DNA of 64,000 nucleotides. Source: Atrichornis clamosus (Eukaryota > Chordata > Aves > Passeriformes > Menuridae). The notes beneath the pieces are model-generated. The model saw only the letters and a list, made by a program, of their open reading frames with translations, was not told the origin of the DNA and did not search any database. The stretch covers positions 434,001-498,000 of the forward strand of contig WBMZ01009436.1 of the NCBI GenBank assembly GCA_013400975.1, in the 5' to 3' direction. The translations under genes were made by a program, and so were the position numbers. This document shows positions 12,236 through 26,700 of this stretch, in pieces. The first letter of the stretch is position 1; every line of letters starts with the position of its first letter.

Positions 12236-13504
12236 TTCCCGGGTGGGAAGAAGCCCCAGAGCACAAAGACTACTACCAGGTATACACTTAAATTCAAAAG
12301 ATTCTTAACCTTGTCTTGGTTAAGGCAACTTTTGTGGTTTGTGGTTTCCACCTACATGTACTTTTGACCCATGAGCAGTGCTGGGAGATCCACATGTGTT
12401 GGGACAGAAAACTGCCATCTGCATGCTTTGAGCACGTAACTCAATCCCGAGAAGCAGAGGGAGCCACCACACATATTTGTGGAAGGCAAGTACTCCTGTG
12501 TGCAGCTGCAGATGTGCTTCTGCCTGAGGGCAGGACCTGAAGTCCAGACACTGCTGTCTCAGGGTTTTAGGCCACACAGAAAAGCTGCCTGTCAGTCAGA
12601 CACGAGGGGCAATGAGCCCCCAGGAGGAATTAGGCAGTGAGGATGTTTGAGTCATGCAGACCCTTTCCTCAAATGGGCACTGGAGGAGCTACAGGAAAAC
12701 ATGCGATCCATAGAAGTGTTCAGCTATATCAATCTTTGACACCTATGATTATTGGAGGTTTTTTAGAGCAATAGCGAAAAGCGCAGCAAGCTCTGTTGAA
12801 GGCCAATAGAGGGGCAAGGTTTAGTATGTGACTGCAGGCTGCTTCATGTCACTGCTTCATTATTACTTAAATCACAGTGTTGACTTGAGTAATGAACTCA
12901 ACAGATCTTCCTCACTTCCCCTCTCCTGCTCTCAATTTATACATTGGATGACCAGAAGCAGCTGAACAGTAACCCTGCTTCACTAGCACAAGGTACGACA
13001 TGCTGCTGTGAAAGCTTACCTGGGGTTTTCCACTGGTATACAGCAATATAAAAAGTTCCTGAAGAAAAATGTCATTTTAGAGGTAGGGGAAAAAATCTGA
13101 TTGGATTTCAGTTGCTTAAACTCCAGCCCAAATATGTCCTTTCTAATAAGATCTCAAAGTGCTATATTTCTTGATCTGTGTGATGTTATCTTTATGGTAC
13201 TCTGCAGAAGATCAGGTGCCCATTCTCCCTCTTAGGAGTGCAGATTTCCTAGAAAACTACATACCCCTCAAGGCGAACAAAAATTGGAACTTTTTTCGAT
13301 ACATGATGCCACTCCTGTTTGGATAGTTTAATGGGAGATGTAGTCAATCTGATTACTAGCTTATAGAAGACAACACAGGCTTGGACAACAATTCCTAGGA
13401 GGCAACGTAATGATGAAGCTGAAACAAAGTGCTAAAATTACCTAAGAGGAAGGGATCCTCTGCAGGCTGTCTCAGGGATTAAATGCTTCCATTATTTACA
13501 TCTT

Positions 13505-13533
13505 AAATGTCAAAACAAGATGTTTTGACATTT
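13505..13533. repeat. Perfect 13-bp inverted repeat, 3-nt loop
   Basis: The arm aaatgtcaaaaca (13505-13517) is followed by aga and then its exact reverse complement tgttttgacattt (13521-13533). A third copy of the same arm motif, ttttgacattt, appears at 13552-13562. It could form a short hairpin or cruciform. It is far too short for a microRNA precursor, and no run of U follows that would suggest a terminator. Confidence 0.9.
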
Positions 13534-14983
13534 ACTACTAATAAAAAACACTTTTGACATTTTCTGCAGATTAGAAATTCTGGAATTTTTTTTCTTTTTT
13601 TTCTTTAACCTCATGTTTGGAACCCAAAGCAAATTTTTAAATGTCAGATTTTCCCTTGGGATGGAGATTCAGAATTTTTTCTCAACTGTAGTTGTGATGC
13701 TTGGAATTACCTCTGAGAGCCAAGGGACCTACAGTCCAAACAGTAAAACAGTCTGCAGGCTCAGGCAGAGAATTTCCTCCTTTTGTTCTATACTTTGAAA
13801 CAGTTCTCTTTCTTAATTCTATGCTTCCATTATCTGATAGAGTTTTGCAAAGTAGACAATTCCACCTAATAACTTTCTTCTTTAATATAGAGCAATCCCC
13901 TTGGTACTTAACCCTGCCTAAATCACGCATTTAAATTTCCTAGGGAAGAGAAAAGGATCTTAGTGCTGCAGTTGGGACCCGTTGATGACATTTCTCTTTC
14001 TACAGTTCAGGCTGAGGTTGTGTACACCCCATGGTCATTCCCCGGTCAGCCAACAAAGGTCTGAATTCTGAAGATTGTCAACATCTTGTCTGGATATCCC
14101 TCATCCCACCCCAGTAAAAGACCGGGAGTTGACCCTCAGTTTCTGCCCTGTCAGCAGGAAGTGCATTACACCTGGGAAAAACTGAAAAGCAATGAAAATC
14201 TGCTGACTATTGCACAGTAACCAAGACATGAGAAACACATCCTTATCCAAAGATTCTGCTAATATAGTCAGGTGTCAAGTCCCTGTTAAACAAGATTTTG
14301 ATTTGATACTGGAGGCCCAAAGGAGCTTTTATCTGACCAAGCTTTGTGCTTTTAAAGAAGAGAAGAGTAGATGAGGTGAGCAGAGCATGTTGCTGGGACG
14401 ACATAAAAAAAGACTCTACGAATGAGAAGTGGGAAGTGTGTTCCCTTGTGCTGGCAAACCAAGGCACTGAGCTGATTGCCTTTGGACTTGTCAGTGTAAG
14501 GAAGGCGTGTCTGAGCCTGTGATCCAGACCCATGAGAGACTGCTCAAGTTCATTCATGTGCCTTTGCAAATTGGCCGTTCCTCCAAGATGTGCCACATAA
14601 AGGGTAGTGCACAGGATTGTAGTGTTAGCATTGAATGAGAAATAAGACAGGCCACTCACACCCACAACAAAAAGCTGTTGATACTGAGGACTGGTCTGTA
14701 TGATGATGCTAAACAGTGGCAGCTGCTCTAGGACAAGTGCAAGAAGCTCCATGAGCAAAAGTCATAGGTTATGTGGAGACTTTTGATAGTCAGAATGATT
14801 TGAATCCTACAGCGGTAGGATGTATTTAGTTTTTGGTATAGAATTCACTGCTGCAATCCCAGATGCTCAAGTTCTTACTGAACATGACAAATCTTTGATT
14901 GACTATAACAGTAAGCTACAAAAAGTCATGTTCTGAAGAATATATATCCTAAATAGATACCCTAAATAAATATGGAAAGGCGC

Positions 14984-14999
14984 ATATATATATATATAT
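14984..14999. repeat. (AT)n microsatellite
   Basis: A pure AT dinucleotide run of 16 bp, self-complementary and flanked by two 'atcctaaa' sequences. Confidence 0.85.
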
Positions 15000-16527
15000 C
15001 CTAAAGAAAAAGGGAGTAAAGGAAAAACAGGTCTGATGGCATACGAAAGAGCAAGCAGGGAATCATCAGAAAAGGTGAACAGAGGAACAAGAATTGTCAC
15101 CATCTTCCCTTTACAGAAGAACAGTGGCTTCAGAAAGAATCTGATGTGATCTTGATGACTACTTGATAATTTACTAGAGTTGGCTCCAGAGCACATTCCT
15201 CACAGGGTGGTAGCAGCAAAGGATGCTTTTGGACTTCAGTGGACTGACAGAAGCACCCGTCAGAGCTTTGCTACACAGCATCATGCAGCACTGTTCATTG
15301 GATTAACCGGGGTACTGAACAGAAAACTGATGCTCAGACTACACAGAACCCCTGGTTAAAGTATCTCATTTAGAATTAATGTGGCTTCAGTCTGATTTAC
15401 CTTAACTCACTCTGGGAGCACAGTTGGTGACTTAAATCTTAGGAAAAAAAGTGTTTTTAAGATAGAATTTTAATGATCTTAGGGTCAAATGGCCTTGTCC
15501 AAGTTATTTTGAGTTAAATAATCTGCTTGGGAAAAAGCTAATTCAGATTCCTTTTTTTTTCTTGAATATTTCTTTGCAAATAAATCTGTGCAAATAATGG
15601 TTTTCTCATCCTGTGAAGCTCTCTGAGACTTCAGAATTTTTTCATGTCCCACCACAGCATAAACCCAAACTCTTTTGTAGTGGTTTTGATTCATTTAGTT
15701 GAGATTTTTGGGGCTTTTGCTCTCTCTTCCCTTCCTCTCCCTGAACAAACAAACAAAAACTATCTCTCTCTGGAAAAGAGTCAGCTGACTAAAATAGCAA
15801 AGAGATCAGCTGGGGAGGGAGCCATTGCCCTCACGAAGTCAACACAAGCTTAAGACAATCTTTCAACTTTTTATGCTTATGAATGAGACCCCAAAGTATG
15901 ATCCTCCTAGTCTAAGACCAGGTCATACTTATTCCAAAACATATATCCTCTATATTAGCAGCTGCTCTGAGCTGAAATAATCTACACTTGATCAGAAATT
16001 CCATCATCAAGCTGGGAAACCCACCTTAATGAATGTTTGGATTTGGTTTATTTTATAATTATGCTTTCTTGTAAAATGATGGGGAGAAGGTTGGAACAGA
16101 AATATTTTCTAATGAAAACACTTGTAGTCAACAGTCCTGTCTATAAGCTATTTTTCCCTGGTCTGTGACCTTTGTGTGCTGCTGCTGTCTACCTCAAAGG
16201 CTGTGCTTACATGTTTGATTTTATGTCCCCTCTTGCTGCACAGCCTAAACAATCCCACTATCTGGGAGGTTTAGAAAGTACCATATCCAAGGGGCTCTAC
16301 TGTCACGCCCTTCAACTGACCCAGGCCTAAACAAAGAATGTAACAAAAGTCCAGGGAAACCCAAGATACGGGACTAAATAAGGTTGAGTGAGTCTGGACA
16401 CAGGTCATCTAAATCCTTAGGCTTATTTAGGATTGTTCACCTTAGGACTTGAAGAATCTCATTCCTAAACTGCCACTTATTTCTCCAGGACTGATGCACA
16501 CAAAAGCTTTTGGGGAATATATTTCTT

Positions 16528-16565
16528 ATAGTGAGCTTGTTCTCTGATAGTGAGCATGTTCAAGG
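16528..16565. repeat. 19-bp imperfect direct duplication
   Basis: The segment starting atagtgagcttgtt at 16528 is repeated as atagtgagcatgtt at 16547. This is a local duplication with few changes. Confidence 0.8.
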
Positions 16566-17715
16566 CCCATGTAGCCAAAAGGACTACAAGCCAAGGATTT
16601 AGCATGAGTCTTATGCCATAAATTAAAAGAAGTAATATGGAGTTGAGTAATCAAACTTATTTTTCTAACTACAGTGATGAAGGAAAAGAACTTGTGAGAA
16701 CTTTAATACAAACCTAGAATCTGCAAGTAACTGTAGCAAAAAGAACATATCCAATAAAATTAATGATGACTTATGACAAGCTGTTGATATAGCCTGGTGA
16801 ATGAGGTTGTAGAAACTCTGTTTCTCTCCTCAGTGAGTGGAAGGAAGCAAAGGTGCATGTATGAATGTCTAAGGGGCTTCTCACTGAACATGGCCAAGGA
16901 GAGCATCCTGCCAAAGCCACTTCACTTGCACAAGCCAATAGCTGGAGGTCAGATGAGAACAGACAGCAGAACAGTTCCCTGGGTTTGTGATTTTGAGTTG
17001 TTTGGATTTTTATCTAGGGGAATGAGTATTACTTCAGCCTTACTACTTTGAACTGGTGGATCTTTGTTAACAGGATTGAGAAATAACTAATCACTGCTCT
17101 GAAACTACTTTAGTGACAGAGTTACAAATGGTGCCAGTAAAGGAAATCAGTCGGAAATTTGATCAGCTAATACTGACTGGTTTTGAAGAAGGTAGCAATG
17201 CCTTATACATCCAACAGTGTTGATCAGAGCTCTGACTTTTTATGAAGAGGAGGAGCTTGTGGAACAATGTCATTTTAACAAGGCACCTTAATGCTATTGT
17301 CCTGATCAGGTCCAGCTCCAGCTTTCTGATGGAGTAACACCTGTGTGGCATATCTCTTCATACTGTCCCTTGGTAGTTCAGAATACAGACCCTTCTATGT
17401 CCTAAGCTTCAGGAATATGAGTCAAAAAAAAGACCAAGACTGCTTTGCTAGGGTCGCTTAAGCAAAAACACCTACATCCCTGGTGAGAGGTTCACACAGC
17501 CAAGAACTTTTCAGGAATGCAAATACATTTATTTTATGTCACATTGCACCATTCAGTCCTCATTCAGTCATTCTCTAAATTAGGCTGTGACTACGTCCAA
17601 TTGTGTGTTTTTTTATAATTTTTCACTGGAAGAGACTTTCGGTCGCTGAACATTCAACCAGAATAGAGCACGAGAGAACCTGAACTCAGGGGGCAAACCC
17701 AAAGGCTCCCAGCAT

Positions 17716-17751
17716 GGGTTGGGAAAGGGCAGCTTGTTTGGGTAGCTGGGG
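17716..17751 (+). other. G-run cluster, possible G-quadruplex with one long loop
   Basis: Runs of at least three G occur at 17716-17718, 17721-17723, 17727-17729, 17740-17742 and 17748-17751. Loops are 2, 3, 10 and 5 nt, so it misses the strict 1-7 nt rule only at the third loop. Its role is unknown. Confidence 0.45.
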
Positions 17752-20700
17752 CAGTTGCTTATTCAATGTATTTATCTCTCTGTGTCCATGGTCAGTTTGC
17801 AGTGTGCTATAAGACCCCTAGTAAGCTTGATGAGGAAGCAGGAATAGAAACAAGACTTCAATTTCGAAGTAGGTCAGGGAGGGTAACATTTCAATTTGCC
17901 TACTTTATTGGAGAACACATGAAGGGACAGGAGAATATTCATGACACAAACTTTGCAAACTAAGAGCCAAATTACCAACATTAACAATACAAAGTTTGGG
18001 TGGATCTTTTATCTTTTTTCTTTTTTTTTCTTTTTGTTTTTATGAAGGAACATTTGGAGACAAATGTCTATGAAGGACAGCAGTGAATTAGCCTCGCAAT
18101 TCCTGGTTATAGGAGTCTGGAGTCCTTTCCACATGTACTGAGGGTTATCTGAATGCTGCTAACAGGAAGGCAGCTAACATTTGTCTTGCAGCAAGGACAG
18201 AAAGAAAAATGAAGCAGTTTTTCTTCTCCTCCCCATAAAACTTGAGCATTCATGCTCTCAGTAACTGCAGACAGTCCTGGGACCTGTATAAAAGACTAGC
18301 AACTGGTTGTAAGCACCATAACTTAGAGCACATACCACACTAAAATGAGGAGAACTTGGGAATAATAGAAATTGAATAACAGAAAGTGCCTCATCAAGCA
18401 AATTCCCAGCACCCAGCTCAGGGAGGGGTGAAGAGTAAAGGATGGAGAGAATGGATTGAGATTTCTGTGGCCAAATGAAGAGAAAACATAAGAAAGTAGG
18501 AGCGTATAAAAGCCATTGATGCCTTCCAGTAAATCTTGCAATGTTTGCTTGTCAGGAGTAGTTCTGTGCTGCACAGACTGCTGATGTCTGTAATCTCCCC
18601 CTTTCTCCTAATGCTTCCTGCTAGGAATGCTCACTGAATGAGCTCTTTTGTTTTCCAATGGCTTACGCTCAGGGAGGAAAGCAAACATATCTTCTTATAA
18701 TCAGTTATTGTGGTGGGGAATAAAAAAACCAGAGTCTTTTGAGCTTTAAGCCAAAGTAGCATATTTAGTACCCTATTTTATAAGTGACCCAGATGAAAAC
18801 TCTCCTGAGTGTAAAATATTTTCCCAGGTTTATTTACATCTCAGGTGTTTGCCTGTTCCATATTCAATGGATCTGTGGTGTGTGATCATGCATCTTAACT
18901 CTCTGCAATTTCAACTCATGGAAATTGAAACCCACCATCTGAAAATCTGATAATTTCATATCAGCTGAGGCTACTTGGAAGCCCATACAGCACACAGCTT
19001 TATGGCATCACATCCAAACTTCTCTGAATTTCTAGAAGGAAGGTTTGGATTCAAGGCTGTGGAAGACTGAGTGTACCTCATAAAGAGCATGTACTTAAAT
19101 AGCTCAAAGGCATCAATGTCCTATGGGTGAACATTCACTTTCTTATATGCCACCGAGTTTGAAAAATAAAGATTATTCCCAGATTGTGTGGAAATTCTGC
19201 TATGAATCTGAGAAAAGGTGCTCAGATTCTGCCTAATCACATAACAAATTTTCCAAAATTTTTATCACAGTTTTTGTAACTCTTCACCAAAATCTGCTTC
19301 TGTCTTTGTTTTTTGCTCTCCTGTGAGTATGCATTAACCTGAAGATCCTAAATGCAATAGCCCCTGCTAGGGGTTCCCTTTAATAATTACAGTCCTACAA
19401 AGGAGACTATCCATTCCTGCTGAACGTGTTCCCAAAAATGTTTTCCCAGCATTGTTTGAAGTTCAGTTTCTTTACCAAGAAAATTACTGTAGCTTGTTTA
19501 ACAGAAGAAGGAATGAGAGGTCCTTCTTGACATTCTTTATTTACATAAGAGTAATTAAGGATGTGTCCATATAGCCTACTTGTGTCCTCTCCCTTCACAG
19601 ATAAAAATACTTTAAGTCACGGTTCCATAGGAAAGTTGCAACACAGACTTTTGGATCCTGTAGTCAGAGACCATGCAAACAAACCAGATCTCTCAGCTAT
19701 CATCACCTCCAGCTAAAATTATTATGACTGAATTATTTCAAGTTTGCTCAAAGGCAATGTTAGTTGGAAAGATGAAAAGAGTTTAGGGGTTTTTTTGTCT
19801 TTTGGTTTTTTTATTTAAGTTTTTTCAAAGAATAAATCTTCATTTGCGGGGGTGGAAATTCCTTCTAGCACTTGGTTAAGTAGACACGAGGAAAAAAAGC
19901 ACACTTTGTCTATTTTTATTTTTTAATAATTAATGTGGTTTGATTGGTCACTTCCCAGGAATGCTTCAGCCTGTTTGATGCTGATGAAATTGTGGTGAAG
20001 TTAAAGAAAAGAAGAGGTTCAGTGCTTACACAAATTGTCCAGTTTCTAAGGCATCTGGTGTTGGTATGAAAATTAAATATGGCTATCGTGCATCACACAT
20101 GATGGGACCCAGTTCTACTGTTGTGAATCCAGATGCTATAAACCATGCACATCCTGAAAGCTGATTAAGCACCGCTTGGTGAGCCCAAATCCAAGGAAGA
20201 AAACCATGACGGTGTCAGAGCAGGAGCCAGGCATGACTCCTATGGTCATTTTTCAGTTCCTTTTGAGAAAAGACTGATGTTGGGGGTTTTTATGGGCAGA
20301 AAAAAGAAGGACACACCATTGCATTAACATGTGAAAACGCATCTTTTTGTGTCATTTATAGCTTGAGAGTGAGACAGAGTCAAGAAGCCATTGAAGAGTG
20401 AGGGAAAACATGGGAAAGGTGTATCCATCACCATCGCAAGGTGGTGGGCCTGACAGACTGGCATCCAGATGTGAGATGGGAGCCCTGTTCTCATGGAGTG
20501 TGATGCAGCTGTGCACCATTAGCCTTGCCTGTGAATGAGTGCCCAAAGCCAGGAACACTTACACTCCAGAAGCAAAATCTGGTGGTTGAACACCTCCAGA
20601 TGGATCATTTGAGTAAATTTCTTCCAGTTGAGACTTGACCTGGGCCAGGTTTTAAGCACTTTCTTGCGTAAGCACCGTTTGCAAGCACAAATGTGTGGGC

Positions 20701-23700
20701 TCGGGCACAGTGTGCTCTGCACATGGGTCTTTTCAGGGCAAGACCTTCTAATTGCTGCATTTCCTTCTAATGGGTCTGTTGCTTCCCAAGTAGCATTTGC
20801 ATCTGTGCTACAAGCTCTCAGCCAGGGTCCTCTCCTGAGACATTGTGCTTGCTGCAGGGCCAGTGTCTCTCCTCAGACAGTAAGCCAACAAGTCCTGAGT
20901 GGGTTTTAGACCATGCACCATTGCGTACCAAAAGGTGACTGATGCCATCTGACAGCCCACGAGGTGCTTTAGTGAGCTGGGAGGCAGAAATAGGTGCAAT
21001 CTGCAGTGTGTCCAGAAGGAAGCCGTGTGGGTGAAAGGGACGACATGGTCCTGGTTGCTCTCTGGGCTCTGGCATGAGAGCAGTGCAGATATAGCCAAAA
21101 CAGGATAGGGTACAAGCTGAAAGCTGCCCACCACCCAATGGGCAATGAGAAGTTATCTAAGATAGCAAGATGAGCATCTGCAGCCCCAGCAGCACCAAGA
21201 GAAGCTGAACCAGACCTCAATCCATCATTTGTCTGTCTTAATGAAAGCCCAAGGGAATGAGCATTTAGCATGTCATTTCAGGCTGCTACTCCTGATCTCA
21301 ACATCTCTTTCTTTAGTTCATCTTTTCCTGAAAATATCATCTGTAAGAACCTAGTAATGGCAGTATCCTTTGGTCTAGTTAAGATATTCTGAAAGCCTTC
21401 TGCAGTGAAAGTAGGTAGTAAATTGCTGTGATATTCAAAAGTAATTTTTCATCAGTAATGTCTTTTTTCTTCATCTGTATGTCTCATTTTTTCACCCAAC
21501 CTTGCTGTAATCATATGAAACTCATTTATATTCTTCATTCTTGGATAGATATGGCACATTTACCTTGAAAAATTTCCTGATTTTCAGACAAGTCCAAGAG
21601 TGTCCATCGGATTTCACAAAGGTGCTTTTGGGTTGTCAGGTAAAATCTGTTCTTCCACAACTTTCTAATTCCACAGATCATTTGTTTCAATACAGAAGGG
21701 ACAACAAAATAAAAAATCAAGAACCAAGCCAACAAACAAAAATAAATATGCTCTCAAACATATCTTCCCAGTGATGTTCCTGGAGACGAAGAACATCCAA
21801 CCCTCTAGTCCTCTAGTCTCTGTCTAAAACAGCCATAGGCTCAAACACAGTTGTCAGCTTTACTCTGCTATAGTGACAGCTCAGGGATTTCATGTGGCAT
21901 CATATTTGTGGTAGCAGTTTCCTGGAGAGTGGACCTGAGCTCCTGAGAGAAATTATTGCACTGTGTGCTTGCTGTGCTGCAGAGAGGATGTCTGCATGGG
22001 AGTGATCCAGGTGTCCATCTGTACTCAGGCTCCCTGCTCCATTGGCAGTTGTCTCCCTGGTTCAGGAGTTGCAAGATCAGTGCCTCCATGAAGAACATAC
22101 TCTGTATGCCTATAAACTAATCAACTTCTGCCTCGTTTTACAGGTAGGTGTTCCTGACCCTTCTGCATGGCTCACACACAGAGTCCCACGTGGCTCCCAC
22201 TTCCCAGCAATCCAACATGAGCCGTGTGGGATGTCCAGAACTGGCTTCACCCACAGTGAGCCCAGCCAGCCACTTGCTAGGGGTAAGCCTTCCTTCTCAT
22301 AGTTCTCAGGGCAATGGATCCTTGCCACAAAGGCACTCAAAATATAACTTGATGTGTGTTCATCTCTCAAGGGACAGGAAGGCAAACAACCATACTGGTT
22401 TAGCTGACAAGGAGCAGCTCTGTTACATGAAAACAGACCATTTTGTGGAACAGGAGCTTCCACACATGGGATCCTTTCAGGACCACGTTGGAGTTAGACT
22501 GGTGTTATGTCTGCTATGAATGAAACCCATCTCTGTTCCAAAACCAGCCTGCTTTTATGCTGCCGTGGTAAAAAAGGATTGTTTTCTTCCTGCAGCCTGA
22601 TTCAATTTTAAACCAAATTTTTATAGCTCCTATCTGCATAGGCTTCCAGTAAGACTATTCTCATCAGAGCAAAAACTGTTTTGAGGAAGTTTTACCACAA
22701 GCCCTTAAATACTTTGATATGATAGTGTCCATTGCACTGACAAACTCGAGCTTAAAAATAGAGTTTACAGGCTTAAGTTTGGCATTCAAGCTGACTGCAG
22801 TATTGCAAAGCAATTTAAAGTCAGCAAAATAATGTTTAACATGTCCCAGATCCCAGATCTCCCTGGAGGAGCAAGTTAAAAAAAAAAAAATTAGGGAGAA
22901 AAAGCTAAACAACCACAACATCAGGTCGGATGGTAATGTACTGCTGCCAAGCCTTCTCCATACAAAGTCATTGCAGATGCTTCCTGGTCAGTGACAGTCT
23001 AAACAAGCAGTGGAACATTTACAGCTGTAGGCCTGCATGCCTATCCAAAATGGTCTTCTGGAAGGGAAGGTGCCCGGCTTCAGAGAGGATCCTGACAAAG
23101 TTAGGATCCTGTGGCAGGATCAGGGCAAACCTGGGATTAAAAGGTTTGATGAGAAGGTGCATGAGTCTCCCTGCAAGGGATGGTGAGAGCAGTTTATAGA
23201 CACTTTACTGGTCCTATTTGCACAGTAGATTACAGAGTTTGTAGGGTACTCACATCAGCTAGACAGAGGGAAAAGAAGAATTTGTTTCCCATGATTCGTA
23301 GGCTCACTTCTGTCCCTTTTTGCTGATTTTTCTCCCAGTGCTTTGCAGCTGAGTTGTAACTAGAGACAGGGTGTGGGACAAGCATCCTGCTGGTGCCAGA
23401 GGTAGTGAGAATTTCCCCTGGAGCCCAGCAGGTGTGAGATACTCATGCCATCCAGATAAATCCCATTGCCAGATTTGGCTTTTTGAAGGATGTTTTTTCC
23501 CCATTGCTCAGATCTGGCATGGATTATTTTACAGAGATTTTGCTTTTCTCCATGAAGTAAGGGAGTAATCTGTTCTTCAGGATTCTCAATATAATAAACC
23601 CCTCTCTGAACGGGAAGGTACCAGGAGCACATTTTATGCTCTCACTCTGAGTGCGTAATGGTCCTCGTATTCTTTAAGAATTTTACAACAAGGTCTTAAA

Positions 23701-26700
23701 CTTCAAAAGCACACATGTGGATTGCAGTGGGAGAAAACACCAATTCTGAGGATGTTTTTTGGCTACAAGTTTCTACATGATGGCTTGAAACTATCAAAAT
23801 GGGGAGTTTTTTCACTCAATCCGCTTTTTTTCTGTCCACAGTTTGTTATAGTTTGTTGTAGTGGCATCACACCACCACTGAAAAGCCTCAGCAAAAATTA
23901 TGTTGATGATGTGCACAACACCCAGTGACTTTATTAGAGACTGACTTTTGAGCGCTGGCCACTTGTACCAGGCTCGTATTACAACACATGCTGTTTTCAG
24001 TTGTTTATGACTCTGCCAAAGCTGAATATTTAGGTTCAGGTTTTCCATGCTGGATGTATCCCTTCAAGCTGAATTGCTTTTTGTTGTTCCTCTTCCACCC
24101 TCCAAACACCTTTCTCGTCTAAGTTGACCTGACAAATATCTAAAAGAAGAAAAGCCACACAGTCCCCATTTTTCAGGCCTGGGTCTGAGCAATACTGAGG
24201 AGAGTGCGTCAATAAGCATTGCTCCACAGAAGGAATGAAGCCACTTGGAAAACGTCAGGAAGGAAGTTCTTGGAGGAGCCAAGAATCGCAATCAGATTTC
24301 CCTAGCCTACAAACTGTGTCCTAAATCTCAAGCTTTTTGTTCTCCTTATCCCTTGCTGTAGGACTTGTGATTTAAAGGGTAGGGTTGCATGGGTGTCAGA
24401 GTCAGAAACTCTGGGTCAATTGGGTTAGGGGATCTTTGTTCTACAAAGACCCTTGCAGGACTTGTGTCAAAAATATCTCATAATGCAATATTTCTGTATA
24501 CTAACCCTGTTCTCATGGGCTGCCCCACAGTCATCTGTGGTATCTACTGTCCCTGCTGAATTCTCAGTGACGAGCCCAGAGCCTGTCCAAACAAGGTGGC
24601 CTCAGCCACCTGCACATCTAGATGTGTCATGGAGGGCTTTGAAAATGGCTAACCAGCTGCTGGAATGAGGTGCCAAAACTCTGGGTGTTTCAGAAGAGAT
24701 CTCTCCAACATGTGAGGAAAATGTTGCCAATTAAAAGTTTTTCAGATGGGAAAGTTGAATAAAATTGTCTGCTTTCTTTCCGAAATATGCGAGGTATGAT
24801 TTGGTTTAGTTTAGAAATCTGGAATGACCCACCATCCTTTGAAACCAAAGCAGAAATTTCATTAGAGGATGATTCAGAGCATAAGAGCCTGATTTCTTGC
24901 GCTCTGCATCACCAATCTCCCCACTGCATCTGACAGATGAAGGTACAGACAGATGGCTGTACGTGCCTGTAGCAGCATGATGGGACATAAATGCTCTGCA
25001 TAGGTTGTGTATGTCCTGTTCTAACACCCTATGCTCTTCTTGAGGCTGTAGTGCCTTTCTCCTTCCTGCTCTCAAAAGTGATTGTAATTTACACCTAGAT
25101 AAAGGGTAGAGGCAGGCAGCCAGCTCAGTTGTTTCAGACACATTAAACCAACCCTTTTCCTTGGGTCATCTCATTATTGTTATGATCAGGAAGTCTTGAG
25201 GACTCAAGGTCCATTGCACAAGGATACCTGTACATCACTGCACAAAGCAAGGAGGCTTTGGGGGGAACAAGGGATTGTCCCTAAGAAACCAGTGCAGATG
25301 GTGTTCTTGTATGAATTGCAGTCTCTGGCTTGTTTCTTTTGCCTGCTACACCAGGTTGAAGGGGGTATTGGATACATCTCCCTGTGATCTAGTGCTGATG
25401 TGGCATCAGCAGCCATAGGCAAAGCTTCAGCCTAGCTCCTGGTCAGAATCACCCAGCACAAATGGAAGGAGACAGTCCTGCTCCAGCCACATGATATTTA
25501 AGACTGGAAAGCTCATCCAACTGAAAGTGAACTGCTTTTTTACTTCTACTAGTTTTCAACCAGATCAGTTCCCTGACCACATTCATCATGAGACCACAGG
25601 GATGCCTCTGCTGCTATAAGAGCAGAGAAGGGGATGGAAGAATGTGGGGTAGGTGGATTTACCCCTGAAGATTAATGCTGGCTTTGCTTACCCTGACTCA
25701 GGGTACTAGTAAGAGACAGACACATGTGTGTGACATGCTCTAGCTCCAGAACAATACAGTTCTGTGAAGTTTCCTTATTTTGAAACTACACCAATGAATT
25801 CTACTTCAAATTTTAAATGATATATAAATCACAGCAGTTTTTGGCTTAAAATACAATGCCTTACCAAAAAAAAAAAAGTATATTCACTAATCCAGCCAAG
25901 AACTGTAATAAACTGTCAACATCAGTCTTGTTCACTTCATTTTGGGGTCTTGCTAGTCCTTACAGAAAGGTTCTTCAGCTATGATATCCAGGCCGGTGGT
26001 CTGTAGAGAATTTTCTGTTCCTGTGATTCTGCTTTTTCTATCTGAATCTGATAAACCTCATTAAAAGGAGTCAGAACCCTATGGGATGAAATGTCAGGCC
26101 TGTCTTCATGAAATATTGTGCTCTGAATTGACCCAACACAAGCTAGCTCCATGTGGGAGCTGATGCAGTCATTTTAGTACATTTCTGAGCCCAGCTAATA
26201 GGCACTTTTGAGAGTAGATTCTATTAGTTGCCACTCAGCACCTTGTGATTGCATTTTCATGGCTGTTGGACCAGTTTGTAGTGTGGGCAAAACATGTCCC
26301 GACTGCTTGCAAAAGACTGTGTGGATCCATGTGCATGTATATCTGACCACATAAATGAATCCTCTAGGTGACACGAAAATCCTTGCCCATAGTGCAGAAA
26401 GGATGTCAGAAGCTGCATAGTCTTTGCCTTCCTGAAGTGCTGGGGCCACTTTGAATAGAAATTTGAACATGAGAAACTTGCCTGAGGGAAGGCAGGGCCA
26501 AGTGAGGATATTTCAGAGCTGCACAAGTAATATAAATCTCCAAGAAAGCCATAAAGATTTACGGTCCTCTGTTCCAGGTAAAGGAAAACAAGTACTTCCA
26601 CAGGAAAAGGAGGAGAAAAGGGAAAAGCATAATTCTTGCTGTAAATTTCACTTAAATTAGGGCTGCGATATAGAGACAGCACGTGGCAGCTCAACTTGGT

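Larger units (their letters stand above)
11421..17715. other. Non-coding DNA with small repeats
   Basis: No gene was seen. Apart from the MIR relic at 12129 and the inverted repeat at 13505, the stretch holds a T-rich run (about 13580-13606), a short (AT)n run at 14984-14999, a 19-bp duplication at 16528-16565 and a (CAAA)n-like run near 15746. A minus-strand frame at 14243-14758 (171 codons) shows no domain and lies in unremarkable sequence. Confidence 0.65.

Noticed and set aside
24365..24430. 'gggtaggg' and 'gggttagggg', resembling telomeric repeats
   Set aside because: Isolated short words with no tandem TTAGGG array.
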